From an uncultured Enterobacter sp. (lineage in GTDB: Bacteria > Pseudomonadota > Gammaproteobacteria > Enterobacterales > Enterobacteriaceae): 26,320 nt of DNA. This document shows, one piece after another, positions 15,496 to 21,611 of this stretch. The stretch lies in contig CAMKZP010000008.1 of the NCBI GenBank assembly GCA_946477805.1, positions 1-26,320 on the forward strand. The letters are read 5' to 3'. A program made the translations under genes and the position numbers. Each line of letters begins with the position of its first letter. The first letter of the stretch is position 1. The notes beneath the pieces are model-generated. The model did not search any database. It was given only the letters and a program-made list of their open reading frames with translations, and was not told where the DNA came from.

Positions 15496-15525
15496 TTCCC
15501 TCTCCTGCGGGAGAGGGTTAGGGGA
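15496..15525. repeat. Dispersed palindromic repeat between yjeI and epmB
   Basis: CCCTCTCC-TGC-GGGAGAGGG with a GTTAGGGG tail fills the 40-bp convergent gap between yjeI and epmB. It is the same repeat family as 25459-25496 and the dsbD insertion. It may double as a terminator for yjeI or epmB. Confidence 0.75.
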
Positions 15526-15527
15526 AA

Positions 15528-16556
15528 TTAGCGCTGCCGCAACTGTAAATCGAGCGGCGTCTTGCTCGGCTCACCGCCAATCTCGCGCGCCAGCTTCGGC
15601 ACCATATAGCCCGAAACCAGCGTTAACAGTTCGCGCATAATCTGCCGGGCTTCGTCATCCGTCACCATGAAATGCGCCGCGCCCTGAACGCGATCCAGCA
15701 CGTGCAGGTAATAGGGCATCACTCCCGCATCAAACAACGCATTGCTCAGGTCCGCCAGCACGCGAGCGCTGTCGTTTACGCCGCGCAGCAGTACGCTCTG
15801 ATTCAGTAGCGTCACGCCCGCCTTACGCAGTCGCGCCATGGATGCCCGAAATTCATCGCCAATTTCATTCGCGTGGTTGATATGGTTCACCAGCAGCACC
15901 TGCAAACGTGACTGCTCAACGCGCGATACCAGCCCGTCGGTGATACGCGCAGGAATAACAATCGGCAGCCGGCTGTGAATGCGCAGGCGCTTGATGTGCG
16001 GAATGGCTTCGAGCTGCGTCAGCAGCCAGTCCAGCTCATGATCTTTCGCCATCAGCGGGTCGCCGCCGGAAAAGATAATCTCATCCAGCTCGGGATGCGC
16101 TGCGATATAGTCCAGTGCAACCTGCCAGTTGCGCTTATTGCCCTGATTTTCGGCATACGGGAAGTGGCGACGGAAACAATATCGGCAATTGACCGCGCAG
16201 CCGCCTTTCACCAGCAGCAGGGCGCGGTTGAGGTATTTGTGCAGCAAACCGGGCACGACGCTGTGCTGTTCCTCCAGCGGATCGGTACTGTAGCCCGGCG
16301 CAGTAATAAACTCTTCTTGCGCGGTAAGCGTCTGTTTTAAGAGCGGATCGTCAGGGTTTCCCTTCTCCATGCGCGCCACGAACGCGCGGGGCACGCGCAG
16401 GGCAAAAAGGCGCTTTGCCTCGCGGCCTGCCAGCAGCTCTTCATGCTGTTCGAGGTCTAAAAGACGCAGCAATTCATCAGGACTGGTGATTACATCGGCA
16501 AGTTGCGATAACCAATCTTCTCTGGACGGGGTGTTTAGGGTTACAATATGCGCCAT
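15528..16556 (-). CDS. epmB: EF-P-(R)-beta-lysine pathway lysine 2,3-aminomutase EpmB
   Basis: EpmB is a radical-SAM, PLP-dependent enzyme that converts (S)-alpha-lysine to (R)-beta-lysine for attachment to Lys34 of EF-P. The 342 residues equal the E. coli length. The radical-SAM cluster C120-AVN-C124-RY-C127 is intact (GGCAVNCRYCFRRHFPY), followed by EIIFSGGDPLMAKDHEL and LRIHSRLPIVIPARI, typical of lysine aminomutases. It is divergent from efp, with only 40 bp between the starts, so the two genes share a control region. Its partner ligase EpmA is at 24438-25415. Confidence 0.97.
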   Translation of the reverse strand: MAHIVTLNTPSREDWLSQLADVITSPDELLRLLDLEQHEELLAGREAKRLFALRVPRAFVARMEKGNPDDPLLKQTLTAQEEFITAPGYSTDPLEEQHSVVPGLLHKYLNRALLLVKGGCAVNCRYCFRRHFPYAENQGNKRNWQVALDYIAAHPELDEIIFSGGDPLMAKDHELDWLLTQLEAIPHIKRLRIHSRLPIVIPARITDGLVSRVEQSRLQVLLVNHINHANEIGDEFRASMARLRKAGVTLLNQSVLLRGVNDSARVLADLSNALFDAGVMPYYLHVLDRVQGAAHFMVTDDEARQIMRELLTLVSGYMVPKLAREIGGEPSKTPLDLQLRQR

Positions 16557-16596
16557 TTTGTGGCTTAGCTACCAGTTAACAAATTTAGAGGGCCTT

Positions 16597-17163
16597 ATGG
16601 CAACGTACTATAGCAACGATTTTCGTGCTGGTCTTAAAATCATGATGGACGGCGAACCGTATGCGGTTGAAGCCAGCGAATTCGTTAAACCAGGCAAAGG
16701 CCAGGCATTCGCACGCGTTAAGCTGCGCCGCCTGCTGACCGGCACCCGCGTAGAGAAAACCTTCAAGTCTACTGACTCCGCTGAAGGCGCTGATGTCGTC
16801 GATATGACCCTGACTTACCTGTACAACGACGGTGAGTTCTGGCATTTCATGAACAACTCTACGTTCGAACAGCTGTCTGCTGACGAGAAAGCGGTAGGCG
16901 ACAGCGCTAAATGGCTGCTGGATCAGGCCGAGTGCATCGTGACCCTGTGGAACGGCCAGCCTATCGCTGTGACCCCACCAAACTTCGTAGAGCTGGAAAT
17001 CGTTGAAACCGATCCAGGCCTGAAGGGTGACACCGCAGGTACCGGCGGTAAGCCAGCCAAACTGTCTACCGGCGCAGTGGTTAAAGTTCCACTGTTCGTA
17101 CAGACTGGCGAAGTGATCAAAGTGGATACCCGCTCCGGCGAATACGTATCCCGCGTGAAGTAA
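16597..17163 (+). CDS. efp: Elongation factor P
   Basis: EF-P binds stalled ribosomes between the P and E sites and relieves arrest at polyproline stretches. The ATG at 16597 (MATYYSNDFRAGLKIMMDGE) gives 188 residues, the E. coli length. Lys34, at the tip of domain I in FVKPGKGQAF, is the residue modified by EpmA and EpmB (and hydroxylated by EpmC). The C-terminal OB-fold domain ends TRSGEYVSRVK. The open frame upstream to 16369 is antisense to epmB and is rejected. A strong terminator follows at 17180. Confidence 0.98.
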   Translation: MATYYSNDFRAGLKIMMDGEPYAVEASEFVKPGKGQAFARVKLRRLLTGTRVEKTFKSTDSAEGADVVDMTLTYLYNDGEFWHFMNNSTFEQLSADEKAVGDSAKWLLDQAECIVTLWNGQPIAVTPPNFVELEIVETDPGLKGDTAGTGGKPAKLSTGAVVKVPLFVQTGEVIKVDTRSGEYVSRVK

Positions 17164-17179
17164 TTCACGTCATGGCAGA

Positions 17180-17208
17180 AGGCGCAGCGCCCGCTGCGCC
17201 TGATTTTT
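17180..17208 (+). terminator. Rho-independent terminator of efp
   Basis: AGGCGCAGCG and CGCTGCGCCT form a perfect 10-bp inverted repeat with a minimal loop, followed by GATTTTT. It ends 10 bp before the ecnA start, so ecnA probably has little read-through from efp. Confidence 0.9.
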
Positions 17209-17218
17209 GCAGGCAGGG

Positions 17219-17353
17219 ATGACGAAACGCACCGTTAAAATTCTGCTTCTGCTGGCCCTCTCCAGCGCACTCCTCTCCAGATGTAATACCGCACGTGGTA
17301 TGGGTGAAGATATCCAGGATCTTGTCCATATCATCTCTCACGCAGCCAGCTAA
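17219..17353 (+). CDS. ecnA: Entericidin A lipoprotein (antidote), with abnormal lipobox
   Basis: This 44-residue product, MTKRTVKILLLLALSSALLS..., ends CNTARGMGEDIQDLVHIISH plus AAS, which matches EcnA of the entericidin pair. The antidote normally opposes the membrane-active toxin EcnB and is lipidated at the Cys. Here the residue just before that Cys22 is Arg21 (codon AGA at 17279-17281), where lipoboxes need Gly, Ala or Ser. A single G-to-A change from a GGA codon would explain it. Signal peptidase II processing is therefore doubtful and the gene may be impaired. The paralogue ecnB follows 107 bp downstream with a normal lipobox. Confidence 0.85.
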   Translation: MTKRTVKILLLLALSSALLSRCNTARGMGEDIQDLVHIISHAAS

Positions 17354-17419
17354 AACGTCTAATTTTCCTAAAAATTGTTCCTTTTCCGTCAAACGTCGGG
17401 ATCTTGTCTATCCTTAAGT

Positions 17420-17428
17420 TGCTATACA
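17420..17428 (+). promoter_or_regulatory. Candidate sigmaS-type -10 upstream of ecnB
   Basis: TGCTATACA, about 35 bp before ecnB, resembles the sigmaS -10 (CTATACT) with an upstream TG. Entericidin B is sigmaS-controlled in E. coli. No clear -35 is seen. Confidence 0.35.
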
Positions 17429-17460
17429 CAAAATAACTTTGGCTATAAAAGGAAGATATT

Positions 17461-17607
17461 ATGGTTAAGAAAACAATTGCAGCGATCTTTTCTGTCCTGG
17501 TGCTTTCTTCAGTACTGACTGCATGTAACACCACTCGCGGCGTAGGGGAAGATATCTCCGACGGTGGTAATGCTATTTCTGGTGCAGCGACTAAAGCGCA
17601 GAACTAA
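17461..17607 (+). CDS. ecnB: Entericidin B lipoprotein (toxin)
   Basis: EcnB is a small cell-envelope lipoprotein that promotes lysis in stationary phase in E. coli and Citrobacter. The 48-residue product, MVKKTIAAIFSVLVLSSVLT..., has a normal lipobox (LTAC, Cys22). Its mature peptide, CNTTRGVGEDISDGGNAISG, is followed by AATKAQN, a predicted amphipathic helix. AAGGAAG lies 7 bases before the ATG. It shares the CNT-x-RG-x-GEDI core with ecnA, showing duplication. A hairpin follows at 17619. Confidence 0.95.
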   Translation: MVKKTIAAIFSVLVLSSVLTACNTTRGVGEDISDGGNAISGAATKAQN

Positions 17608-17618
17608 TGAAGCAAGGG

Positions 17619-17657
17619 CGGTACGGCGCAGTAAAATCACCGTACCGTCAATTATTC
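17619..17657. terminator. Convergent hairpin between ecnB and the LuxR-type gene
   Basis: CGGTACGG (17619-17626) and CCGTACCG (17640-17647) form an 8-bp stem with a 13-base loop, followed by TCAATTATT. The last codons of the minus-strand regulator overlap its right flank. The T-tract is imperfect. Confidence 0.5.
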
Positions 17658-18247
17658 ACTTCCTGCGGAGATAAAAACGGCGAATAGCGCGTATCCATAT
17701 GCAGCTTCATGCGGATATTTCGCTTGTAGGTATAAACCGTTTTACCGTTAATGCTCAGATGGCTGGCAATCTTTTGATTGCTCGCGCCGTCCATCCACAA
17801 TGTCAGCACTTTTTCCTCCTGCCGCGTCAGCAGCGGGGCGGCCACCTGCGGGATCTCCACGCTTGCGCACGACGTTAGAGCATCATTAATCACCGTTGCC
17901 AGCGCTTCCAGCTCGGCATTTTTTGACAACGACGCCCATACCGGGAAATGCCTAACGTAGTCCGTCATCTCCTGCTCATCACCCGACTGCAGCAAAATAA
18001 AGGGCAGCGTTTCGCTGGCGATAAGCAGGGAAGAGAATTGCTGAAAAGGGTGTAATTCCTGCCTGAAACCCTGTAAGTCAGCAATGACCAGCGTCGGTTT
18101 CCACTGCAGGATATGCTCTCTGGCGAGGAAAAGATTGTTTAACCCGGTTACGACGAAGTGGCCCGGAAACAGGCCTGAATGATTGAGCCACGCTTCAAAT
18201 CCCGTGCGGGTGAAGTGACAACGGTCAATCAGGAGAATTTTGAACAT
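17648..18247 (-). CDS. LuxR-type regulator with receiver-like N-terminal domain
   Basis: The 199-residue protein has a C-terminal GerE/LuxR helix-turn-helix: LLTRQEEKVLTLWMDGASNQ (139-158) and KIASHLSINGKTVYTYKRNI (159-178). The N-terminal part resembles a response-regulator receiver: ILLIDRCHFTRTG at the start, Asp57 in LVIADL, and Lys109 in ASLSKNAEL. However, the usual paired acidic residues after strand 1 are D8-R9 and the rest is weakly conserved, so phosphorylation is doubtful. No kinase gene is adjacent. E. coli has no gene at this place between ecnB and sugE. It resembles RcsB/BglJ-like orphan regulators, but I cannot assign targets. Confidence 0.75.
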   Translation of the reverse strand: MFKILLIDRCHFTRTGFEAWLNHSGLFPGHFVVTGLNNLFLAREHILQWKPTLVIADLQGFRQELHPFQQFSSLLIASETLPFILLQSGDEQEMTDYVRHFPVWASLSKNAELEALATVINDALTSCASVEIPQVAAPLLTRQEEKVLTLWMDGASNQKIASHLSINGKTVYTYKRNIRMKLHMDTRYSPFLSPQEVNN

Positions 18248-18389
18248 GTGTTATTCGCAGTCGGCTAGTGGTTTGGCTTCCTGCCATCAGAAAGCATATC
18301 ATCATAGAGAAGTCCGATGAGTGATAAAAGGCTGAATTACGCGCCTTACTGCGGCTATTTCTGGGCTTAACGCGCTCTTGATAAAAGGA

Positions 18390-18418
18390 TTGAAAAAAAA
18401 TCGTACGCTGACGAAAAT
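18390..18418 (+). promoter_or_regulatory. Candidate promoter of the guanidine riboswitch-gdx unit
   Basis: TTGAAA (18390-18395) and GAAAAT (18413-18418) lie 17 bp apart, placing the start near 18425, just upstream of the riboswitch hairpins. The -10 matches 4 of 6 bases. Confidence 0.4.
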
Positions 18419-18437
18419 AGTGTGCGTAATCTCAGCC

Positions 18438-18484
18438 TTGCGGGACGACCCGTAAGCGCTTCCTTCATCGGGGACGGCCCCAAC
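18438..18484 (+). ncRNA. Guanidine-II (mini-ykkC) riboswitch
   Basis: Two small hairpins with the class-defining ACGR loops are present: CGGG-ACGA-CCCG (18441-18452) and GGGG-ACGG-CCCC (18470-18481), joined by a 17-base linker. This is the mini-ykkC/guanidine-II layout. It ends about 28 bases before the ATG of a guanidinium exporter, with AAGGAG just downstream, so guanidine binding is expected to free the ribosome-binding site and raise translation. Confidence 0.93.
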
Positions 18485-18509
18485 TTGCCATTAAGTTAAG
18501 GAGCCTGAA

Positions 18510-18827
18510 ATGTCCTGGATCGTTCTTTTTATTGCCGGCCTGCTCGAAGTGGTATGGGCAATTGGCCTGAAATACACCCACGGCTTTACCCGCCTGACGC
18601 CCAGCGTCATCACCGTGACGGCGATGATCGTGAGTATCGTCATGCTCTCCTGGGCGATGCGTACGCTGCCTGTAGGAACGGCTTATGCCGTCTGGACAGG
18701 CATTGGTGCGGTGGGGGCGGCCATTACCGGCATTCTGCTGCTGGGCGAGTCAGCGAGTCTGGCGCGTATCGCCAGCCTCGCGCTGATCGTCGCCGGGATT
18801 ATTGGGCTCAAGCTCAGCACGCACTAA
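18510..18827 (+). CDS. gdx: Guanidinium exporter Gdx (SugE), SMR family
   Basis: The 105-residue, four-helix small-multidrug-resistance protein is a dual-topology dimer that exports guanidinium in exchange for protons. The essential Glu13 is in the first helix (MSWIVLFIAGLLEVVWAIGL). Other subtype features include LKYTHGFTRLTPS, GTAYAVWTGIGAVGAAITGI and a C-terminal GLKLSTH. The older name is sugE. The preceding guanidine-II riboswitch supports the guanidinium role over general quaternary-ammonium export. Its TAA overlaps the blc stop codon on the other strand by two bases. Confidence 0.97.
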   Translation: MSWIVLFIAGLLEVVWAIGLKYTHGFTRLTPSVITVTAMIVSIVMLSWAMRTLPVGTAYAVWTGIGAVGAAITGILLLGESASLARIASLALIVAGIIGLKLSTH

Positions 18828-19354
18828 TGCGGCTGTTCAACCCAGATTAATTTCGACACATCAAACCCTTGCCGGGTCGCGACGTCCAGCATCTGCTGTT
18901 TCATCTCGGGTGAAATCGTGGGCGTGCGGGAAAGTATCCACAAATAGTTGCGATCCGGCCCGCAGACCAGCGCGTGGCGGTATTCTCTGTCCAGCGCGAT
19001 GACGTTATATCCGCCGTAGAAGGGCCCAATAAAGGAAACTTTCAGCGCGGCCCGGTTCGGATCGCCGGTGAAGTACGCCTTGCCGACGGACTGCTGCCAC
19101 ATCTCCCGCTCGCGATTATAGCCACGGTTAACGACCTGAATACCGCCGTCATCCATTGCGCTGTACCGTGCGGTAACTTTCTCTAAACCCTGTTCGAACT
19201 TATGGTCCATACGGGCGATTTCATACCAGGTGCCGAGGAAGCGTTGCGAATCAAAAGGCGTGACGACGGTGACGCCGGGAGGGGGAGAAGGAGAACTGCA
19301 GGCAACCACTAAAAACGCGGCCGTCACTGCGGCGATAACAGGCAGAATGCGCAT
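18824..19354 (-). CDS. blc: Outer-membrane lipocalin Blc
   Basis: Blc is a bacterial lipocalin, anchored to the outer membrane, that binds lysophospholipids and fatty acids. The 176 residues (E. coli 177) start MRILPVIAAVTAAFLVVACS with a lipobox VVAC (Cys19) and Ser at +2. The lipocalin G-x-W motif is in FLGTWYEIARMDH (G41-x-W43), and the second structural motif lies in VIALDREYRHALVCGP. It converges on gdx with a few bases of overlap. Confidence 0.95.
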   Translation of the reverse strand: MRILPVIAAVTAAFLVVACSSPSPPPGVTVVTPFDSQRFLGTWYEIARMDHKFEQGLEKVTARYSAMDDGGIQVVNRGYNREREMWQQSVGKAYFTGDPNRAALKVSFIGPFYGGYNVIALDREYRHALVCGPDRNYLWILSRTPTISPEMKQQMLDVATRQGFDVSKLIWVEQPH

Positions 19355-19428
19355 AAGTGCTTCCTAACGTGTTTTTTGTTAAGTGTAGATGAGCGCAGGA
19401 AAAATGTGGGCTTAGTGCGGTGCGTTTC

Positions 19429-19454
19429 GCCGGGTAAGCGCAGCGTTACCCGGC
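19429..19454. repeat. REP-type palindrome between blc and ampC
   Basis: GCCGGGTAA-GCGCAGCG-TTACCCGGC is a perfect 9-bp inverted repeat of REP type, located just beyond the ampC stop (19462). It could act in 3'-end stabilisation or termination of ampC. Confidence 0.75.
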
Positions 19455-19461
19455 ACGGTTT

Positions 19462-20607
19462 TTACTGCAGAGCGTTGAGAATACCGTATGCCGTCTCTAC
19501 CCGCGCGGTATTGGGGTAGCTCTTGTTCGCCAGCATTACGATGCCAAGCTGCTTCTCCGGGATGAAGGCCACATAGCTGCCAAACCCGCCGGTTGAGCCC
19601 GTTTTGTGAACCCAAGATGCTTTCACCGGCGGAGTCGGAGGCGCGATCTCTTTCGCAAGCTGCGGTGCCAGCGCAACCTTATTGTCGCTGCCCTCGACCA
19701 GCGTTCTGGCGTCAACCGGCCAGTTGAGCATCTCCCAGCCCAGCCCCTGATACATCGCACCGGCTCGCCAGTAGCGAGACTGCGCCAGGGCAATCCCTTT
19801 TTTCAGCGATGCAGCCTGAACGGTATCGGGTGACATATTGGCCATCACCCAGCGTGCCATATCCTGCACGTCAGTTTTGACCCCATAGGCTTCGGCGTCC
19901 AGCATTCCCGGCGAGACGTGAACCGCCTTGCCGTCACGGTATCCCCATGCGTAGTGCTGCTCTTCTGCTTTCGGCACGTTAAGCCAGGTATGCGCCAGCT
20001 TCAGCGGCGCAAAGACCCGCTCCGTCATGGCCTGCTCAAACGTCATCCCTGAAGGCTTTACCGCCAGCGCGCCAAACAGGCCGATGCTGGCATTGGCGTA
20101 CAGCCGCGTCGTACCCGGTTTCCACTGCGGCTGCCATGTCTGATAAAATCGCAGCAGCGACGCGGTGTCCGTCACCTCATCAGGGACCTGTAGCGGCAGG
20201 CCGCCAGCGGTGTAGGTGGCCAGATCCAGCAGGCGAATGCCCTGCCACTGTTTGCCCGTCAGCTCGGGCCAGTATTTGGTTGCCGGATCGGCCAGCGAAA
20301 TCTCGCCGCGCGCGAGGGCATCGGCGCCCAGCACACCCGTAAACGTTTTGCTGATGGAGCCCAGCTCAAACAGGGTGTGCGGCGTGACGGGTTTATCCGC
20401 GGCGACATCCGCTTTGCCGAACGTAAAGTAGCGCGGCTGGCCCTGGTAAATCACGGCGACCGCCATGCCCGGAATAGATTGTGCTTTCATGAGCGGAATG
20501 ACGGCACGTTCAACCGTCTCCGCTAGCTGTTTTTCTGACATCGGTGCGGCAGCGCCGGAACAGGAGACGCCGAGCAGCAGGGCGCAGCAAAGGGATTTTT
20601 TGATCAT
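19462..20607 (-). CDS. ampC: Class C beta-lactamase AmpC (Enterobacter type)
   Basis: AmpC is a periplasmic serine cephalosporinase. The 381-residue precursor has a signal peptide (MIKKSLCCALLLGVSCSGAA). The class C motifs are S84-I-S-K87 (mature Ser64 and Lys67), Y170-A-N (mature Tyr150) and K-T-G in VHKTGSTGGFGSYV (mature Lys315). It resembles P99/ACT enzymes across nearly all its length. In Enterobacter, ampC is normally induced by the divergent regulator AmpR. Here only a short ampR scar is left at 20740, although the 132-bp control region survives, so the gene should be expressed at a fixed level. Its own promoter -10 looks weak (see 20664). Confidence 0.96.
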   Translation of the reverse strand: MIKKSLCCALLLGVSCSGAAAPMSEKQLAETVERAVIPLMKAQSIPGMAVAVIYQGQPRYFTFGKADVAADKPVTPHTLFELGSISKTFTGVLGADALARGEISLADPATKYWPELTGKQWQGIRLLDLATYTAGGLPLQVPDEVTDTASLLRFYQTWQPQWKPGTTRLYANASIGLFGALAVKPSGMTFEQAMTERVFAPLKLAHTWLNVPKAEEQHYAWGYRDGKAVHVSPGMLDAEAYGVKTDVQDMARWVMANMSPDTVQAASLKKGIALAQSRYWRAGAMYQGLGWEMLNWPVDARTLVEGSDNKVALAPQLAKEIAPPTPPVKASWVHKTGSTGGFGSYVAFIPEKQLGIVMLANKSYPNTARVETAYGILNALQ

Positions 20608-20663
20608 CAGTTATCTTCCGTAATCGCGGTTAAGGGGAGTGTCCGGGCCCACTGGACGAGCGT

Positions 20664-20732
20664 AGTCTGTGGCATTTGACCGTGCCTGACAAAGGGTAAA
20701 ATGTAGCATTAGCGGCTAATGTTTTTAACGGA
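20664..20732 (-). promoter_or_regulatory. ampC promoter and retained AmpR operator region
   Basis: On the minus strand TTGTCA (20687-20692) and CAGACT (20664-20669) are 17 bp apart, giving a start near 20657. The upstream block containing GCTAATGCTACATTTTACCC and CTTTGTCAGGCACGGTCAAA resembles the AmpR-bound operator I recall from Citrobacter and Enterobacter ampR-ampC regions. On the plus strand TTGACC (20676-20681) and TAAAAT (20697-20702) could still drive the ampR remnant. Confidence 0.6.
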
Positions 20733-20739
20733 AGAGCGT

Positions 20740-20799
20740 ATGACGCGCAGCGATATTCCCGCAATGCCTGAGTTAGCGCAGTGGCTGGTGGGTAAATGC
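20740..20799 (+). pseudogene. ampR: ampR remnant: first codons fused to last codons
   Basis: From ATG 20740, 132 bp divergent from ampC, the frame reads MTRSDIP then AMPELAQWLVGKCRK. AmpR proteins, from memory, start MTRSYIPLNSLRAFE and end near PAM-x-E-x-x-x-W-L-x-G. The product thus joins about seven N-terminal residues to about thirteen C-terminal ones, with roughly 270 residues missing. Position and orientation are those of Enterobacter ampR, between ampC and frdD and facing frdD. The helix-turn-helix and effector domains are gone, so no regulator can be made. The normal stop also seems lost, and the frame runs on antisense through frdD to 21234. Confidence 0.75.
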
Positions 20800-20828
20800 A
20801 GAAAGAAAGGCCCGCCGGAGGGCGGGCC
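20800..20828 (-). terminator. Terminator of the frdABCD operon
   Basis: GGCCCGCC-CTCC-GGCGGGCC on the minus strand is an 8-bp GC stem followed by TTTCTTTC, 7 bp past the frdD stop. In E. coli the corresponding hairpin is the ampC attenuator; here ampC has its own upstream region. Confidence 0.85.
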
Positions 20829-20835
20829 AGAAGCG

Positions 20836-21195
20836 TCAGAGGGTGACTACGGCAATCAGCGTCACCACGGTCAGGATGGTAGCCAGACCGTAGAACACCC
20901 ACTTGCCGTTCGGCACGTGGATTTTCAGGTCGTGCATCGCATGGTGAATACGGTGCAGGCCCAGCCACAGCGGCAGGACAATCATCAGGAAGATGAACGC
21001 GCGGCCGACAAAGCTGCCCGCAAACGCGAGCACCCGCTCATAGCCCAGCGCATCACCCGGGAACAGCCCCAGCGGCAGCATTATGCCAACCAGCAGGATA
21101 ATCACCGGCGCGATGATAGCGCTCCACATGCCGCCTGCGCCAAACAGGCCCCAGAAGACCGGCTCGTCGGAGCGTTTTGGATTTGGATTGATCAC
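20836..21195 (-). CDS. frdD: Fumarate reductase membrane anchor subunit D
   Basis: FrdD is one of the two membrane anchors that bind menaquinol and hold the FrdAB catalytic pair. The GTG at 21195 (MINPNPKRSDEPVFWGLFGA) is chosen because GGAGG precedes it and it gives the E. coli length of 119; the open frame extends 17 codons further without support. Three hydrophobic spans are visible: IIAPVIILLVGIMLPLGLF, AFIFLMIVLPLWLGLHRIHH, and FYGLATILTVVTLIAVVTL at the end. It is the last gene of the operon. Confidence 0.97.
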   Translation of the reverse strand: MINPNPKRSDEPVFWGLFGAGGMWSAIIAPVIILLVGIMLPLGLFPGDALGYERVLAFAGSFVGRAFIFLMIVLPLWLGLHRIHHAMHDLKIHVPNGKWVFYGLATILTVVTLIAVVTL

Positions 21196-21205
21196 GGTAG
21201 CCTCC

Positions 21206-21601
21206 TTACCAGAACAGTGCGACAAACAGAATGACCACCGTAACAACGGCCGTCACAGCCCAGAGCCCTTTTATCACCGGCTCGGGCCCCATTTTCTCGC
21301 CTTTAACAATAATGTTCGCCGCTTTTGGCGCCAGTTCAAACCAGGTTTTGGTGTGAAGCAGAGCCGCTGCGAGCACGATCAGGTTCAGGATCACAATGAT
21401 CGGGTTTTGCAGGAAACCCACAAAGCTGGCCCAGGTTTCGGGGCCGTGTTTGAGGGCAAAGAGGCCGTACATCAGCTCCAGGCTGAACCACACCGCCGGA
21501 ACCGCCGTGCCTTCACGCAGCATATAGAAGCGATAAAACGGCAGCTTTTTCCACCAGCTGGACGGCATTGGCCGCACGTAGGCTTTGCGTTTAGTCGTCA
21601 T
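21206..21601 (-). CDS. frdC: Fumarate reductase membrane anchor subunit C
   Basis: FrdC is the other quinone-site membrane anchor. Two adjacent ATGs exist. The second (21601) is preferred because GGAG then lies 6 rather than 3 bases away and the product is 131 residues, as in E. coli (MTTKRKAYVRPMPSSWWKKL). Three spans are seen, including AVPAVWFSLELMYGLFALK and IIVILNLIVLAAALLHTKTW. The quinol-site region WFELAPKAANIIVKGEKMGP is conserved. The gap to frdD is 10 bp. Confidence 0.97.
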   Translation of the reverse strand: MTTKRKAYVRPMPSSWWKKLPFYRFYMLREGTAVPAVWFSLELMYGLFALKHGPETWASFVGFLQNPIIVILNLIVLAAALLHTKTWFELAPKAANIIVKGEKMGPEPVIKGLWAVTAVVTVVILFVALFW

Positions 21602-21611
21602 CATGCACTCC

